The notes under the pieces were generated by a model. That model saw only the letters and a list, made by a program, of their open reading frames with translations. It ran no database searches and was not told where the DNA came from. Of a DNA stretch of 64,000 nt, positions 37,215 through 47,002 are shown one piece after another. Within the stretch, counting starts at the first letter, position 1. Each line of letters begins with the position of its first letter. The stretch is from Acidisoma sp. L85. GTDB taxonomy: Bacteria > Pseudomonadota > Alphaproteobacteria > Acetobacterales > Acetobacteraceae. The stretch lies in assembly GCF_009765865.1 (NCBI RefSeq), contig NZ_LMUQ01000073.1:91944-155943 (forward strand), written 5' to 3'. A program made the translations under genes and the position numbers.

Positions 37215-38597
37215 ATGCCAGAGTTGAGAACGGATAGTTTGAGTTTTCTCGAGGCAATCGGCCAATCTGTGGCGAATGTCTCGCCAACCCTTACGCCTGC
37301 CATTGCGGTTGCCGTCGTGGCCGCGACCGCTGGAACGGCGTCATGGCTGGTCTATGTTCTTGCGACGATCGCGCTCGTGGTGGTTGGCTATAATATCGGC
37401 AAACTCGCGGGCAAGATTTCGGCAGCAGGGTCCTTTTTCATCTACGTGTCACGTGGTCTTGGCCCGACGACGGGAATGCTCGCCGGATGGGCCATGCTGG
37501 CGGCCTATGTCTTCACCGCGATGGCATTGACGGCGGCGACTGCTCTGTTCCTGCAGTCCTTGATTACCGCCTTCGGCTTCCCCGGCATCGTGCCGAGCTA
37601 CATTCTCTACTTTGTGATCAGCGCTCTGGTCTATGTCTTCGCAATCCGCGACATCCGCTTCTCCTCAAGGCTGGGTCTTGGCCTTGAGGTCGTTTCTGTT
37701 GCGATCATCGCGGTAGTTTGCTTCCTTTCGTGGAAGCATCATGGCTTTGCCCTCGACGTGAAACAGGCCCGCCTGCAGGGTGCCAGCTTCGGAGCTGTCG
37801 CTCAGTCGATCGTCTTCGGCATCTTCTCCTATGTAGGCTTCGAAAGCGCCGCCACTCTCGGCAAAGAGACTCGCAATCCAAAAAAGGTGATACCGCGAGC
37901 GGTCATACTGACGCCAATTCTGGCCGGCACGGTCTTCATTGTGACCACTTATCTCATCGTTCAAGGCTTCAACGACGATACCGCCAAGCTCGGGGCGAGC
38001 ACCGGACCGCTGTCGGAGATTGTGGGTAAGAGCGCCGCGCTGACGATCCTGGTCTATATCGGTGCAATGGTGAGCTGCTTTGCCTGCGCTTTGGCCTCTA
38101 TCAACTCGTTCTCGCGCATACTGTTCTCACTCGGACGCTATCAATTTGTGCACCACACGATGGGAATTGTGCATGAACGACACAGGACTCCGCATGTTGC
38201 CGTAACAATCGGCGTAGTGATCAACTTCGTCGCCTGCGCCGCGTTCTACAAGCATTCAGAGACGGATCTGCTCGGCTGGTTCGGCACGGTCGCGAGCTTC
38301 GGCTTTATCGTGGTCTATCTGATGTGCTCGATTGCGGCTCCAGTGCTTCTGCGCAAGACCGGGGACGGCACGCCAATGGTCTACGTGATGGGGGGCATCG
38401 GCAGCATATTGATGGTCTTGTCTCTGGTCGGCAGCGTCTATCCCGTGCCGGCGGCTCCCTATGACTACCTGCCCTATGGCTTCGCGGCCTATATGCTCGT
38501 GGGAGGAATTTGGTTCGTCATGCTAAAGAATCGTAGCCCGCAAGTTCTTCTCGGGATCGAGCACGATCTCGAAGGCGTTATGCTCGGCGCCAAATAG
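37215..38597 (+). CDS. APC-superfamily amine/amino-acid permease
   Basis: A 460-residue membrane protein with about twelve hydrophobic segments, of the amino acid-polyamine-organocation superfamily. The opening SVANVSPTLTPAIAVAV and the loop GLGPTTGMLAGWAMLAAYVF (family pattern G-P-x-x-G-x-x-x-GW) are typical, as is FSYVGFESAATLGKETRNPK. GGAG lies upstream of the ATG. Its position directly beyond gmaS, same strand, suggests uptake of methylamine, a methylated amino acid or a related amine; this is inference from context. Confidence 0.87.
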   Translation: MPELRTDSLSFLEAIGQSVANVSPTLTPAIAVAVVAATAGTASWLVYVLATIALVVVGYNIGKLAGKISAAGSFFIYVSRGLGPTTGMLAGWAMLAAYVFTAMALTAATALFLQSLITAFGFPGIVPSYILYFVISALVYVFAIRDIRFSSRLGLGLEVVSVAIIAVVCFLSWKHHGFALDVKQARLQGASFGAVAQSIVFGIFSYVGFESAATLGKETRNPKKVIPRAVILTPILAGTVFIVTTYLIVQGFNDDTAKLGASTGPLSEIVGKSAALTILVYIGAMVSCFACALASINSFSRILFSLGRYQFVHHTMGIVHERHRTPHVAVTIGVVINFVACAAFYKHSETDLLGWFGTVASFGFIVVYLMCSIAAPVLLRKTGDGTPMVYVMGGIGSILMVLSLVGSVYPVPAAPYDYLPYGFAAYMLVGGIWFVMLKNRSPQVLLGIEHDLEGVMLGAK

Positions 38598-38821
38598 GGC
38601 CTAGCGGTATCGTGAGAGGCGACCTGTCGGGGACCGGCTTTGAAGGCTCGGCGGCCCTGGCAGCGGCTCGCTACCCCGACCTCACTCAGGAGACGCCGGA
38701 CGCTATCCATCCGCCTCTGTTTTCGAATACCCTCCGCTGGACGGAAACAGGAACCCGCCGGGATCGGGCGTTGACGCATGGCCGCAACAATCCGGCACGG
38801 GTGACGACAGGGAGAGACGAC

Positions 38822-39829
38822 ATGGGCGAGTTTGGCTTTAAGGGAAACGGTCACTCTTTCGGGCGGCCGGCATCGCTCCCGCTCGGTGTGTTGCAAGACA
38901 CCCGCTATCCGGACCCTCGGGTCGAGTCGCTGGACCCCCGGTTCAAAGCCCGCCAGGGAAACGCAGGCATCGAGCGGATCGCGACAGGCTTCCGCTGGGC
39001 GGAGGGCCCGGTCTACTTCCCCGCCGGCGGTTATCTGCTGTGGAGCGACATCCCGAACAATCGAATCATGCGTTGGCTGGAAGACGATGGTCATGTCAGC
39101 GTGTTCCGCACGGATAGCCACTATGCGAATGGCAATACGCGCGATCGCGAAGGACGGCTCGTCACCTGCGAGCATGACTCGCGCCGTGTTACCCGCACGG
39201 AGGCGGATGGCCGGATTACCGTTCTGATGGATCGCCACCTTGGGAAACGCCTCAACTCACCAAATGATGTGGTCGTCGCATCCGATGGCGCGATCTGGTT
39301 CACGGATCCAGGTTACGGCATAGACGGGCCTTACGAGGGTCATACCGCAGAGGCAGAGCTGCCGAGGCAGGTCTATCGCCTCGATCCCGTACGGGGCGAG
39401 GCAACGGTTGTCGCGGATGATTTCACCCGCCCGAATGGCCTGGCCTTCTCGCCGGATGAGTCTCGCTTGTATATCGTGGATAGCGGGCTCACCCATGGCG
39501 GACCGGCGCATATTCGCGTTTTTGACGTGAAGGGCGGCAAGCTCAGCGGTGGCCGAGTGTTCGCGGATGGCTTCGCTCCGGGCCTCACGGATGGGCTGCG
39601 GACGGATGCGGATGGGAACGTCTGGTGCAGCATGGGATGGGCGGACCCGGCTGAGGACGGCGTCCGTTGCTACGCGCCGGATGGTGATCTCATCGGAAAG
39701 GTACACCTGCCCGAAACCTGCGCCAATCTGTGCTTCGGCGGCAGGCGAGGACACCGGCTGTTCATGGCGGCCAGCAGCTCGGTCTATGCGCTCTATCTGA
39801 ACATGACCGGGGCCTCTCGGCCGGGTTGA
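38822..39829 (+). CDS. SMP-30 / gluconolactonase family lactonase
   Basis: Start at ATG 38822 with GGGAGAG upstream, giving 335 residues. A six-bladed propeller lactonase: FRWAEGPVYFPAGGYLLWSD carries the metal-binding Glu, LNSPNDVVVASDGAIWFTDP the Asn-Asp pair, and FTRPNGLAFSPDESRLYIVD plus GLTDGLRTDADGNVWCSMGW the remaining sites. Members open sugar-acid lactones using Ca or Zn. The LctP-type permease downstream and nearby dehydrogenases suggest a sugar-acid pathway. No signal peptide is obvious. Confidence 0.88.
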   Translation: MGEFGFKGNGHSFGRPASLPLGVLQDTRYPDPRVESLDPRFKARQGNAGIERIATGFRWAEGPVYFPAGGYLLWSDIPNNRIMRWLEDDGHVSVFRTDSHYANGNTRDREGRLVTCEHDSRRVTRTEADGRITVLMDRHLGKRLNSPNDVVVASDGAIWFTDPGYGIDGPYEGHTAEAELPRQVYRLDPVRGEATVVADDFTRPNGLAFSPDESRLYIVDSGLTHGGPAHIRVFDVKGGKLSGGRVFADGFAPGLTDGLRTDADGNVWCSMGWADPAEDGVRCYAPDGDLIGKVHLPETCANLCFGGRRGHRLFMAASSSVYALYLNMTGASRPG

Positions 39830-39950
39830 CTGTGCGGGTCTATGGCCCGATGCCTGCGGATCGACCCAGATCCGGTCGGCGGATCGGTCAGTAATGCTTT
39901 GACGTGAGGTGCCAGGTTGCTCCCTCATGAGGTCGGGGAGGAAAATACGG

Positions 39951-41555
39951 ATGTTTCAGCAATATCTTACGCCGATAGCGGGAAGTCTGGGCCTTTCGTT
40001 CATCGTAGCGGCCCTGCCGATCCTGACCGTGCTCGTTCTTCTCGGGGGGCTGCGTCGCCCTGGGTGGGAGGCGGCGCTGGCCGGGCTTGTGGTTGGTATC
40101 CTGGTCGCGGTTCTGGGCTGGCATGTGCCCGTCGGCATCACCCTCGACTCGGCCGTCGCGGGCGTGGTTTTCGCGCTTTGGCCGATCATGTGGATCGTCG
40201 TCGCCGCGCTGACCATTTACAATATCGCCGTCGTCTCGGGACGCTTCGACGCCTTCAGGGATTGGGTGCTGGAGCATATGCCCGACGACAAGCGGGTTGT
40301 GCTTATTATACTTGGCTTCTGCTTCGGCGCTTTGCTGGAGGGCATCGCCGGATTCGGTACGCCGGTCGCCATTATCTCGTCGCTGCTCATTATGATTGGC
40401 TGGGCGCCAATTGAGGCGCTGACCTTCACGCTCATTTTCGACACCGCTCCAGTGGCCTTTGGCGCGCTCGGCGTTCCCGTCACCGTTCTCGGCTCCGTCA
40501 CGCATCTATCGGATGTGTCGCTAGGGGCAATGGTGGGGCGGCAGTTGCCATTCTTCGCCTTCCTCTTGCCGTTCTATGTGATGTTCGTCTTCGGAGGCTT
40601 GCGGTCCGTTCGGGCATTGCTGCCACTGCTTTTCGTCGCCGGTGGCAGCTTCGCGCTGACGCAGTTCTTCACATCGAACTACCTCGACTATCGTCTGACC
40701 GATGTGCTCGCCTCTCTCGTCTCGCTGATCGTCTCGATCGGCTTCCTGAAAATATGGTCGCCGGCGCCTGATGCGCGGTTCGCGATGAAACATGTCGCGG
40801 CGGGGCAGGGGCGATTGTCGAAGGTTTCTGGTTGGCAAGGCTGGGTGCCTTGGCTATTGGTCTCCGCGGTCGTCATTATCTGGACCACCCTGAAGATCTT
40901 CCTGATTGGCGAGCAGAAACTCCCCTGGCCCGGGCTGCATAATGCGGTTTTCATTACCCTCTATAATAAGCCCTATGCCGCGATTTGGGATTTTCAACCG
41001 TTCGCGACGGGAACCGCGATTTTCGTCTCGGCTATCGCCACGGCGCTGCTGCTTGGTGTCAGCGTCACCGAATTCTTTCGCTGCTTCGGCCGTACCTTCA
41101 TTCAGCTCCGGCTGGCGATCCTTACCGTCGCCTTCATCATCGCGCTTGCTTATGTGATGAATTATGGCGGGATGACATATACACTTGGTAAAGCGGTCGC
41201 ATCCCTGGGTGGCCTGCTATTTCCGGTTGCCTCTGCCTTCCTCGGCTGGGTCGCTGTGTTCCTCTCGGGCTCCGACACCTCGGGCAATGCGCTGTTCGGG
41301 AATTTGCAGGTCGTGGCGGCGAATCAACTCAAGCTCAACCCCATCCTTTTTGCCGCAACGAACTCGTCCGGCGGCGTGATGGGTAAGATGATCTCACCGC
41401 AGAATATCGCAACCGGTGTCTCCGTCACCGAACTCGTTGGACAGGAGGGCAATGTTTTTCGGCGAACCTTCAAGCATAGTGTCTTTCTCACTTTGCTGGT
41501 CGGCCTCCTCGCTCTTCTCCAGCAATATGTTGTCCCTTGGATGATCCCACACTGA
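39951..41555 (+). CDS. L-lactate permease (LctP) family transporter
   Basis: Start at ATG 39951, preceded by GGGGAGGA; 534 residues with about thirteen hydrophobic stretches. LctP features include GIAGFGTPVAIISSLLIMIG, DTAPVAFGALGVPVTVLGSV near the middle and FLSGSDTSGNALFGNLQ with NSSGGVMGKMISPQNIATG near the end. The family imports L-lactate, D-lactate or glycolate with protons. It follows the lactonase gene by about 120 bp on the same strand. The actual hydroxyacid is not determined by sequence. Confidence 0.9.
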   Translation: MFQQYLTPIAGSLGLSFIVAALPILTVLVLLGGLRRPGWEAALAGLVVGILVAVLGWHVPVGITLDSAVAGVVFALWPIMWIVVAALTIYNIAVVSGRFDAFRDWVLEHMPDDKRVVLIILGFCFGALLEGIAGFGTPVAIISSLLIMIGWAPIEALTFTLIFDTAPVAFGALGVPVTVLGSVTHLSDVSLGAMVGRQLPFFAFLLPFYVMFVFGGLRSVRALLPLLFVAGGSFALTQFFTSNYLDYRLTDVLASLVSLIVSIGFLKIWSPAPDARFAMKHVAAGQGRLSKVSGWQGWVPWLLVSAVVIIWTTLKIFLIGEQKLPWPGLHNAVFITLYNKPYAAIWDFQPFATGTAIFVSAIATALLLGVSVTEFFRCFGRTFIQLRLAILTVAFIIALAYVMNYGGMTYTLGKAVASLGGLLFPVASAFLGWVAVFLSGSDTSGNALFGNLQVVAANQLKLNPILFAATNSSGGVMGKMISPQNIATGVSVTELVGQEGNVFRRTFKHSVFLTLLVGLLALLQQYVVPWMIPH

Positions 41556-41642
41556 GAGGAAATGTCCGGGGTCACATGATAAGCCGTGACCCTGGCGCGT
41601 GCGCCTGATGCTGGGCGCGAAAGGACGGCAACTCGCGTCGTA

Positions 41643-42449
41643 TCAAAGAACCGCCAGCACCCCGCCATCCACGTAAATCACCTGACCGTTCACGAAGCTC
41701 GAAGCGGCCGAGGCCAAAAACACCGCGGCCCCTTTGAGCTCCTCGACGCGCCCCCAGCGGCCTGATGGTGTCCTCTTGCGCAGCCACGCATCGAATACCG
41801 GATCGTCGCGCAGCTTGCTGTTCAGCTCAGTTTCGAAGTAGCCCGGGCCGATCGCGTTGATCTGCAGCCCATGCTGCGCCCAATCCGCACACATCCCGCG
41901 CGTCAGCATCTTCACCGCACCCTTCGACGCCGTGTACGGCGCGATTGTCGGACGGGCCGCCTCACTCTGCAGGCTCGCAATGTTGATGATCTTACCCTGG
42001 CCTCTGGGAATCATCCTGCGTGCGACGGCTTGACCCACGAAGAACACGCTATCGAGGTTCGTCCGCATCACCTCCCGCCAAGTCTCAACAGAGAACTCGT
42101 CGAGGGGTTGGCGCCGCTGGATACCGGCATTGTTGACGAGGATATCGATCGGCCCAACCTCAGCCTCGATCCGGGCAATTCCGGCTTCAACCGCTGTCGG
42201 ATCCGTGACATCGAAGGCACCGAGCCCGTTGTCGGCCGGAAGAGCTTGCGCGCCGAGCGCGTGGGCTGCCGCGGACAGCCGGCTTGCGTCTCGGCCATTC
42301 AGCACGACCCGCGCGCCCGCCTCCGCCAAACCTTCGGCGATCGCGAAGCCGATCCCCTGGCTCGAACCCGTGATCACCGCAAGACGCCCATCGAGATTGA
42401 AGAGATCCGATCGCTTTACCCCACCTGTTCGCACCACCACCCCCACCAC
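41643..42449 (-). CDS. SDR family oxidoreductase (gluconate 5-dehydrogenase-like)
   Basis: A classical SDR: LFNLDGRLAVITGSSQGIG at the start, NNAGIQRR, IINIASLQSEAARP with the catalytic serine, and YTASKGAVKML. The layout resembles gluconate 5-dehydrogenases and other sugar-acid dehydrogenases. No good ATG lies close to the domain; a run of GTG codons from 42449 follows AGGAAG, and an ATG at 42527 is an alternative with extra residues. It is convergent with the LctP gene. Sugar-acid substrate is inference. Confidence 0.83.
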   Translation of the reverse strand: MVGVVVRTGGVKRSDLFNLDGRLAVITGSSQGIGFAIAEGLAEAGARVVLNGRDASRLSAAAHALGAQALPADNGLGAFDVTDPTAVEAGIARIEAEVGPIDILVNNAGIQRRQPLDEFSVETWREVMRTNLDSVFFVGQAVARRMIPRGQGKIINIASLQSEAARPTIAPYTASKGAVKMLTRGMCADWAQHGLQINAIGPGYFETELNSKLRDDPVFDAWLRKRTPSGRWGRVEELKGAAVFLASAASSFVNGQVIYVDGGVLAVL

Positions 42450-42685
42450 AAAAAACTTCTTCCTAGGAACGATCGATGTTATGCCGAGGCAACCGCGCAC
42501 ATTCAAGTGTAGTGGCCCGCCCTGCATAGTAATGGGGTGAACATCCGGCGAAGATCGGCAAGAAGGCGCGGGAGGAATCGAGCGGCGTGTGCAAGGTGAT
42601 CCGACCCCCCTCGAAAGCTGATCTTTGCGTAAGGTGACGGCGGCGCGCCGATCATCGAGCCCAAGATCAAGGGAGAAAAATACTG

Positions 42686-43801
42686 ATGAGACTTACCGAA
42701 ACCGAAATGTGCGGCGCGGTCTTCCTCGGCGTGGCGCTCTTACTCGGCTTTTCAGCGGCGGCACGAGCAGATGACGTGCTGTCCCAGGCGAAGGCGGTGG
42801 TCGCCGCCGCGACGGCGCCTGCATCAGCCTGGACCGGCCCGACCACGGGGCCCGTCGCGGCAACAGGTAAAACCGTCGTGTATGTCGCAGCGGATCTTCG
42901 CAACGGCGGCATTCAAGAGGTTGGCGACGGCGTCAAGCAGGCGGGTGCCAAGATCGGTTGGACGATCCGAGTGCTCGACGGGCAAGGGAGTATATCCGGC
43001 ATTCAATCCGCTTTCGGCCAGGCCATGGCGCTCAAGCCCAATGGGATCGTCATCGGTGGCTATGACGTCGTGCAAAATGCCGCGAGCATCCAGCAGGCGG
43101 TCGACCAGGGCATAAAGATTGTCGCCTGGCATGGCGGCCCGAAGCCGGGCGCGATGCCGGACGAGCATGTTTTCACCAATATCACGAGCGACAGCGCTAA
43201 TGTGGCCAAGGTTGCCGCCGACTATGCGATTGCGATGAGCGACGGACATGCCGGCGTCATCGTCTTCACCGATAGTGCCTATGCGATTGCGCTGTCGAAA
43301 GCCCGGATGATGCGCGACGAGGTGAAACGTTGCACCGAATGCACGATCCTGTCCTTCGAGGACACGCCGCTCGCGGATACCAGCACGCGCATGCCGCAGC
43401 TCACTACCTCTCTGCTGCAGCGTTATGGCGCGAAATGGACCTATTCCCTCGCGATCAATGACCTCTATTACGATTTCATGGGGCCGTCCCTCACCGACGC
43501 GGGCCGTGACCCGGCCGGGCCGCCCGTCAATATCAGCGCGGGCGACGGGAGCATCTCGGCCTATGAGCGGATCCGGTCCGGTCAGTTTCAGGCGGCGACG
43601 GTGCCGGAGCCTCTGATCCTCCAGGGTTGGCAGGTGATCGACGAGCTCAATCGTGCCTTCGCGGGACAGGCGCCATCGGGCTATGTCGCGCCGGTGCATC
43701 TCGTTACGGCGAAGAACGTCGATCAAGACGGCGGCAAGAAGGATATCTATGACCCGGACAATCACTACCGGGACGCCTACGCGAAAATCTGGGGAAAATG
43801 A
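42686..43801 (+). CDS. periplasmic sugar-binding protein (type 1 periplasmic binding fold)
   Basis: A 371-residue exported protein with signal sequence (AVFLGVALLLGFSAAARA) and a RbsB-like periplasmic binding domain: TVVYVAADLRNGGIQEVGDG, ALKPNGIVIGGYDVVQNAAS, NITSDSANVAKVAADYAIAM. GGGAGA precedes the ATG. No ABC permease or ATPase gene accompanies it in this window, so it is either an orphan binding protein or the rest of the system lies elsewhere. It precedes SDR, ROK kinase and IMPase genes on the same strand, suggesting a sugar or cyclitol ligand. Confidence 0.85.
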   Translation: MRLTETEMCGAVFLGVALLLGFSAAARADDVLSQAKAVVAAATAPASAWTGPTTGPVAATGKTVVYVAADLRNGGIQEVGDGVKQAGAKIGWTIRVLDGQGSISGIQSAFGQAMALKPNGIVIGGYDVVQNAASIQQAVDQGIKIVAWHGGPKPGAMPDEHVFTNITSDSANVAKVAADYAIAMSDGHAGVIVFTDSAYAIALSKARMMRDEVKRCTECTILSFEDTPLADTSTRMPQLTTSLLQRYGAKWTYSLAINDLYYDFMGPSLTDAGRDPAGPPVNISAGDGSISAYERIRSGQFQAATVPEPLILQGWQVIDELNRAFAGQAPSGYVAPVHLVTAKNVDQDGGKKDIYDPDNHYRDAYAKIWGK

Positions 43802-43910
43802 GTTTCCGCTGACGCCAGGAAAATAACCCGGGAGGCTGGCGTCACATTCCCAGGAATGCAAAAAAGGCATGCCCTAGCGCTGATTCGGGCGTCCCTAAAG
43901 GAGATCAGCC

Positions 43911-44663
43911 ATGAAAGCTGAGCGAGTGGCCTTAGTTACAGGTGCCGGCGGCGGGATTGGCCGCGCGGTTTCATTGGCTCTCTTGGCCGATGGTTGGAAT
44001 GTAGTCCTAGCCGGCCGGGGCGTGGAAGCGCTAGAGCAAACGGCGGCGCTGGCGGGCGAACGCAGGCCCGCCGCCATGATCAAGTCGACGGATGTCGCCG
44101 ACCCGCAGGCGGTCGATGCGCTGTTTGAGACTTTGCGTCAGCGCTTCGTACGTCTGGACCTTCTATTCAACAATGCCGGCGTCAATGTCTCCGCGTCGCC
44201 CGACGAACTGACCTTCGAGCAGTGGAACACTGTTGTCTCAGTCAATCTGACGGGCGTTTTCTTGTGTGCTCAAGGTGCTTTTCGCCTGATGCGCGATCAG
44301 AATCCGCAGGGTGGCCGTATCATCAATAACGGATCGATCTCGGCGCATGCGCCACGCCCGAACTCAATCGCTTATACCGCGACAAAGCACGCAGTGACTG
44401 GCCTGACGAAGTCGCTCTCCCTCGACGGGCGGCAGCACAACATCGCTTGCGGCCAAATCGACATTGGCAATGCGCTCACCCCCATGGCAGCCAGGATGCA
44501 AACCGGTGTGCCGCAGGCAGATGGCAGAATCGCGGTCGAACCGGTCATGGATGTCGCGGCAGTCGCGCGCAGCGTTGTCTTCATGGCATCGATGCCACCC
44601 GACGCGAATGTCCAGACGATAACCGTCATGGCAACCAAAATGCCCTTCGTCGGCCGAGGATAG
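43911..44663 (+). CDS. SDR family oxidoreductase
   Basis: A 250-residue short-chain dehydrogenase: [54 protein letters not shown] with YTATK as the active-site pair. AAGGAGATCAG lies before the ATG. It begins a run of three closely spaced genes with the ROK kinase (9 bp gap) and IMPase-family gene (17 bp gap), likely one operon acting on a polyol or sugar. Confidence 0.87.
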   Translation: MKAERVALVTGAGGGIGRAVSLALLADGWNVVLAGRGVEALEQTAALAGERRPAAMIKSTDVADPQAVDALFETLRQRFVRLDLLFNNAGVNVSASPDELTFEQWNTVVSVNLTGVFLCAQGAFRLMRDQNPQGGRIINNGSISAHAPRPNSIAYTATKHAVTGLTKSLSLDGRQHNIACGQIDIGNALTPMAARMQTGVPQADGRIAVEPVMDVAAVARSVVFMASMPPDANVQTITVMATKMPFVGRG

Positions 44664-44672
44664 TACCCCTCG

Positions 44673-45593
44673 ATGCTTGTCGGGATCGACTGGGGCGGAA
44701 CGAAGATCGAAGGCGTGGCGCTCTCGCCTGAAGGCCGGGAACTTCTGCGAATACGGCGGGATACGCCGCGGCAGGATTATCGCGGATGCATTGGGGTCAT
44801 CGTCGATCTGGTCGCCCGGCTTGAGAGCGAGACCGGAATGACCGGCCATATCGGCATCGGCATCCCGGGATCACTGGAGCCCCTGTCACGTCTTGGCAAA
44901 GGCGCAAGCTCAACCTGGCTTTTGGGCAAGCCAGTTGAGGCCGATCTGCGGCAGGCCCTTCAGCGACCAATTCGTGTCGAGAATGATGCCGATTGCCTTG
45001 CCGCTTCCGAGGCTGTGGATGGCGCCGGTGCCAATTTCAATGTTGTTTTTGCGGTCATCCTGGGAAGTGGTGCGGGCGCCGGAATCGCTGTGGGCGGCCG
45101 CGCTCATCACGGTGCGAACAATAGCGCGGGCGAGTGGGGCCATAATCCTCTGCCATTTTCAACCCCAGCCGAGACCCCTGGCGCGCCCTGCTATTGCGGC
45201 AAACACGGTTGTTTGGAGACCTGGATCTCCGGCCGCTCTTTCGAGGCCGACTATGCTCGGCATGCGGATGTTCCCTTGAAGTCTCGCGAGATTGTTGAGA
45301 AAATGCGAAATGGCGATCATCTCGCCACTCTCGTATGGCGGCGTTATGTGGATCGGGCCGCGCGTGGCCTATCCGTGGTCGTGAACACGCTTGATCCTGA
45401 CATCTTCGTGATGGGCGGCGGGATGTCCAATATTGATGAGCTTTATGTCGATCTTCCCGAAAGCATAGCGCGCTATACATTTTCGCCGGTATTCTCCACA
45501 CCGATCCGCAAAGCGCTCCACGGCGATTCGAGCGGCGTACGTGGTGCTGCGTGGCTCTGGCGAGACGCTTCCACTGCCAGTCGCTGCGTCTAA
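44673..45593 (+). CDS. ROK-family sugar kinase
   Basis: A 306-residue ROK kinase. The phosphate-binding start MLVGIDWGGTKIEGVAL, catalytic Asp region VENDADCLAASEA, second phosphate loop ILGSGAGAGIAVGG, and the zinc motif CYCGKHGCLETWISG are all present, as is MGGGMSNIDELY near the C terminus. Sequence resembles fructokinase/N-acetylglucosamine kinase-type ROKs. Operon context with an SDR and a phosphatase suggests phosphorylation of a hexose or keto-sugar. Confidence 0.9.
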   Translation: MLVGIDWGGTKIEGVALSPEGRELLRIRRDTPRQDYRGCIGVIVDLVARLESETGMTGHIGIGIPGSLEPLSRLGKGASSTWLLGKPVEADLRQALQRPIRVENDADCLAASEAVDGAGANFNVVFAVILGSGAGAGIAVGGRAHHGANNSAGEWGHNPLPFSTPAETPGAPCYCGKHGCLETWISGRSFEADYARHADVPLKSREIVEKMRNGDHLATLVWRRYVDRAARGLSVVVNTLDPDIFVMGGGMSNIDELYVDLPESIARYTFSPVFSTPIRKALHGDSSGVRGAAWLWRDASTASRCV

Positions 45594-45610
45594 CAGAGAG
45601 AAGAATCGAT

Positions 45611-46423
45611 ATGCAGGCATGTGACCTGGACGCTCGCTTCGACTTCGCAGCCATTTTGGTGAAGGAAGCAGGCGCGCTGGCGCATTCATACTTTCTCCGG
45701 CTGGAAACACTCACCGTCAAGAACAAGGGTCCGCAGGATGTAGTGAGCGAGGCGGATTTGAACGTCGAAATTCTCATCAAGGACCGCCTCAAATCACGCT
45801 TCCCAGAAGACGGTTTCTTGGGAGAGGAAACAGGACGGAGTGAGGTTGAGAACGAAGGCGGCATCTGGGTCGTAGACCCGATTGACGGCACTCAGCCTTT
45901 CATAAGCGGCATGAGCGCCTGGTGTGTCTCTATCGCTTTCGTCCTGAACGGAATTGTCGAGATGGGCTTCGTTTATGCGCCGGTGCGGGAGGAGCTGTTT
46001 GTTGGGAGAAGAAATGCGGGCGCGACACTGAACGGTCATCCGATCACCGTCAGCAAGGCGGCGAGTTTTGCAGACGGGATACTCGGCATCGGCTATTCAT
46101 CGCGCTCTGCACCCGCGACCTTCTTGGAAATGTTTGGCCGTGTTCTTCATGCGGGCGGAACCTTCTATCGGGAAGGCTCAGGCGCGCTCACTCTCTGCTA
46201 TGTCGCTTGCGGTAGGCTCATCGGCTATGTCGAGCAGCACATCAATTCTTGGGATTGCTTGGGCGCCGTGGCTGTCGTCGAGGCGGCCAACGGGCGCGTC
46301 TCGAATTTCATGGCAAACGAGGGCCTGTGGCAGGGCAATCCGCTCGCCGCTGGGCCGCCAGACCTTTATCCGCTGCTAGCGGAGCTCCTTGGACAAAGTA
46401 GTTCGATACCCGAGGTCGGCTAA
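45611..46423 (+). CDS. inositol monophosphatase family protein
   Basis: Start at ATG 45611, preceded by GAGAGAAG; 270 residues. The Li-sensitive phosphatase motifs are present: GFLGEETGRS (metal Glu), WVVDPIDGTQPFISGMSAWC (DPIDGT) and SWDCLGAVAVVEAANG (WDxxA-type). Members dephosphorylate inositol-1-phosphate, histidinol phosphate or sugar bisphosphates. Last of the SDR-ROK-IMPase set, it may act on the phosphorylated product of that pathway. Confidence 0.9.
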   Translation: MQACDLDARFDFAAILVKEAGALAHSYFLRLETLTVKNKGPQDVVSEADLNVEILIKDRLKSRFPEDGFLGEETGRSEVENEGGIWVVDPIDGTQPFISGMSAWCVSIAFVLNGIVEMGFVYAPVREELFVGRRNAGATLNGHPITVSKAASFADGILGIGYSSRSAPATFLEMFGRVLHAGGTFYREGSGALTLCYVACGRLIGYVEQHINSWDCLGAVAVVEAANGRVSNFMANEGLWQGNPLAAGPPDLYPLLAELLGQSSSIPEVG

Positions 46424-46429
46424 GAATAG

Positions 46430-46870
46430 CTACCGGGCGCTGCAGGGCAACCGACTCTCCGGGAAATCCGAGCATTGGTAGCCGACGGAGTCCCACTGGA
46501 AGTCGATGGTCCTCGCTTGGTGAGGCTGCACTACTATCGCATCGATGCTGATGACGCGGTCGTCGGCGTCGAAGGTGAAATTCACCTCCCCGGCTCCGAG
46601 CTGTTTTCCATCACCGTAATTGCTTAGGTAGTGAAGGCGATCCTCGCTCGGGCGGCCAGTTGCCCCCATCGAGCTTATAACCTGCGCGCGGCTGACCCCG
46701 CGCATGCTCCGCAGGAAATCGCGTGTCAGCGGGACACAGGAGATGTCCGTCGGTGCCGCAATCGGAAGGCTCTTGTTCCAGCAGGCCAAACCGGCCGCGC
46801 GCGCCATTCCGGCAGTGTTCAGTGCCAAGCTTGCTGCCAGCATCATCGTGACAGCCGCACGGGGTCTCAT
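46430..46870 (-). CDS. secreted hypothetical protein (BamE/SmpA-like?)
   Basis: Start at ATG 46870 with AGGAGG six bases upstream; 146 residues. A signal peptide is clear (MRPRAAVTMMLAASLALNTA, ending ARAAG). The mature part has four cysteines (ACWNKS, ISCVP, YQCSDF, LPCSAR), likely two disulfides in the periplasm. The block FLRSMRGVSRAQVISSMG followed by a short strand-rich C terminus recalls small BamE/SmpA-like domains, but this is weak. Function unknown. Convergent with the IMPase-family gene, 6 bp apart. Confidence 0.7.
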   Translation of the reverse strand: MRPRAAVTMMLAASLALNTAGMARAAGLACWNKSLPIAAPTDISCVPLTRDFLRSMRGVSRAQVISSMGATGRPSEDRLHYLSNYGDGKQLGAGEVNFTFDADDRVISIDAIVVQPHQARTIDFQWDSVGYQCSDFPESRLPCSAR

Positions 46871-47002
46871 ACGAGCCTCCTGTCGCACGAAGATTAGGCG
46901 CATTCGTAACGATTGTCACTGGCGTTACGGCGCCCGCCGCGCTCTCCGCGACACCTTGCAAACCATCGTCCTTTTCGCAGGCCGCCATGGGCGGCCAGCG
47001 AA

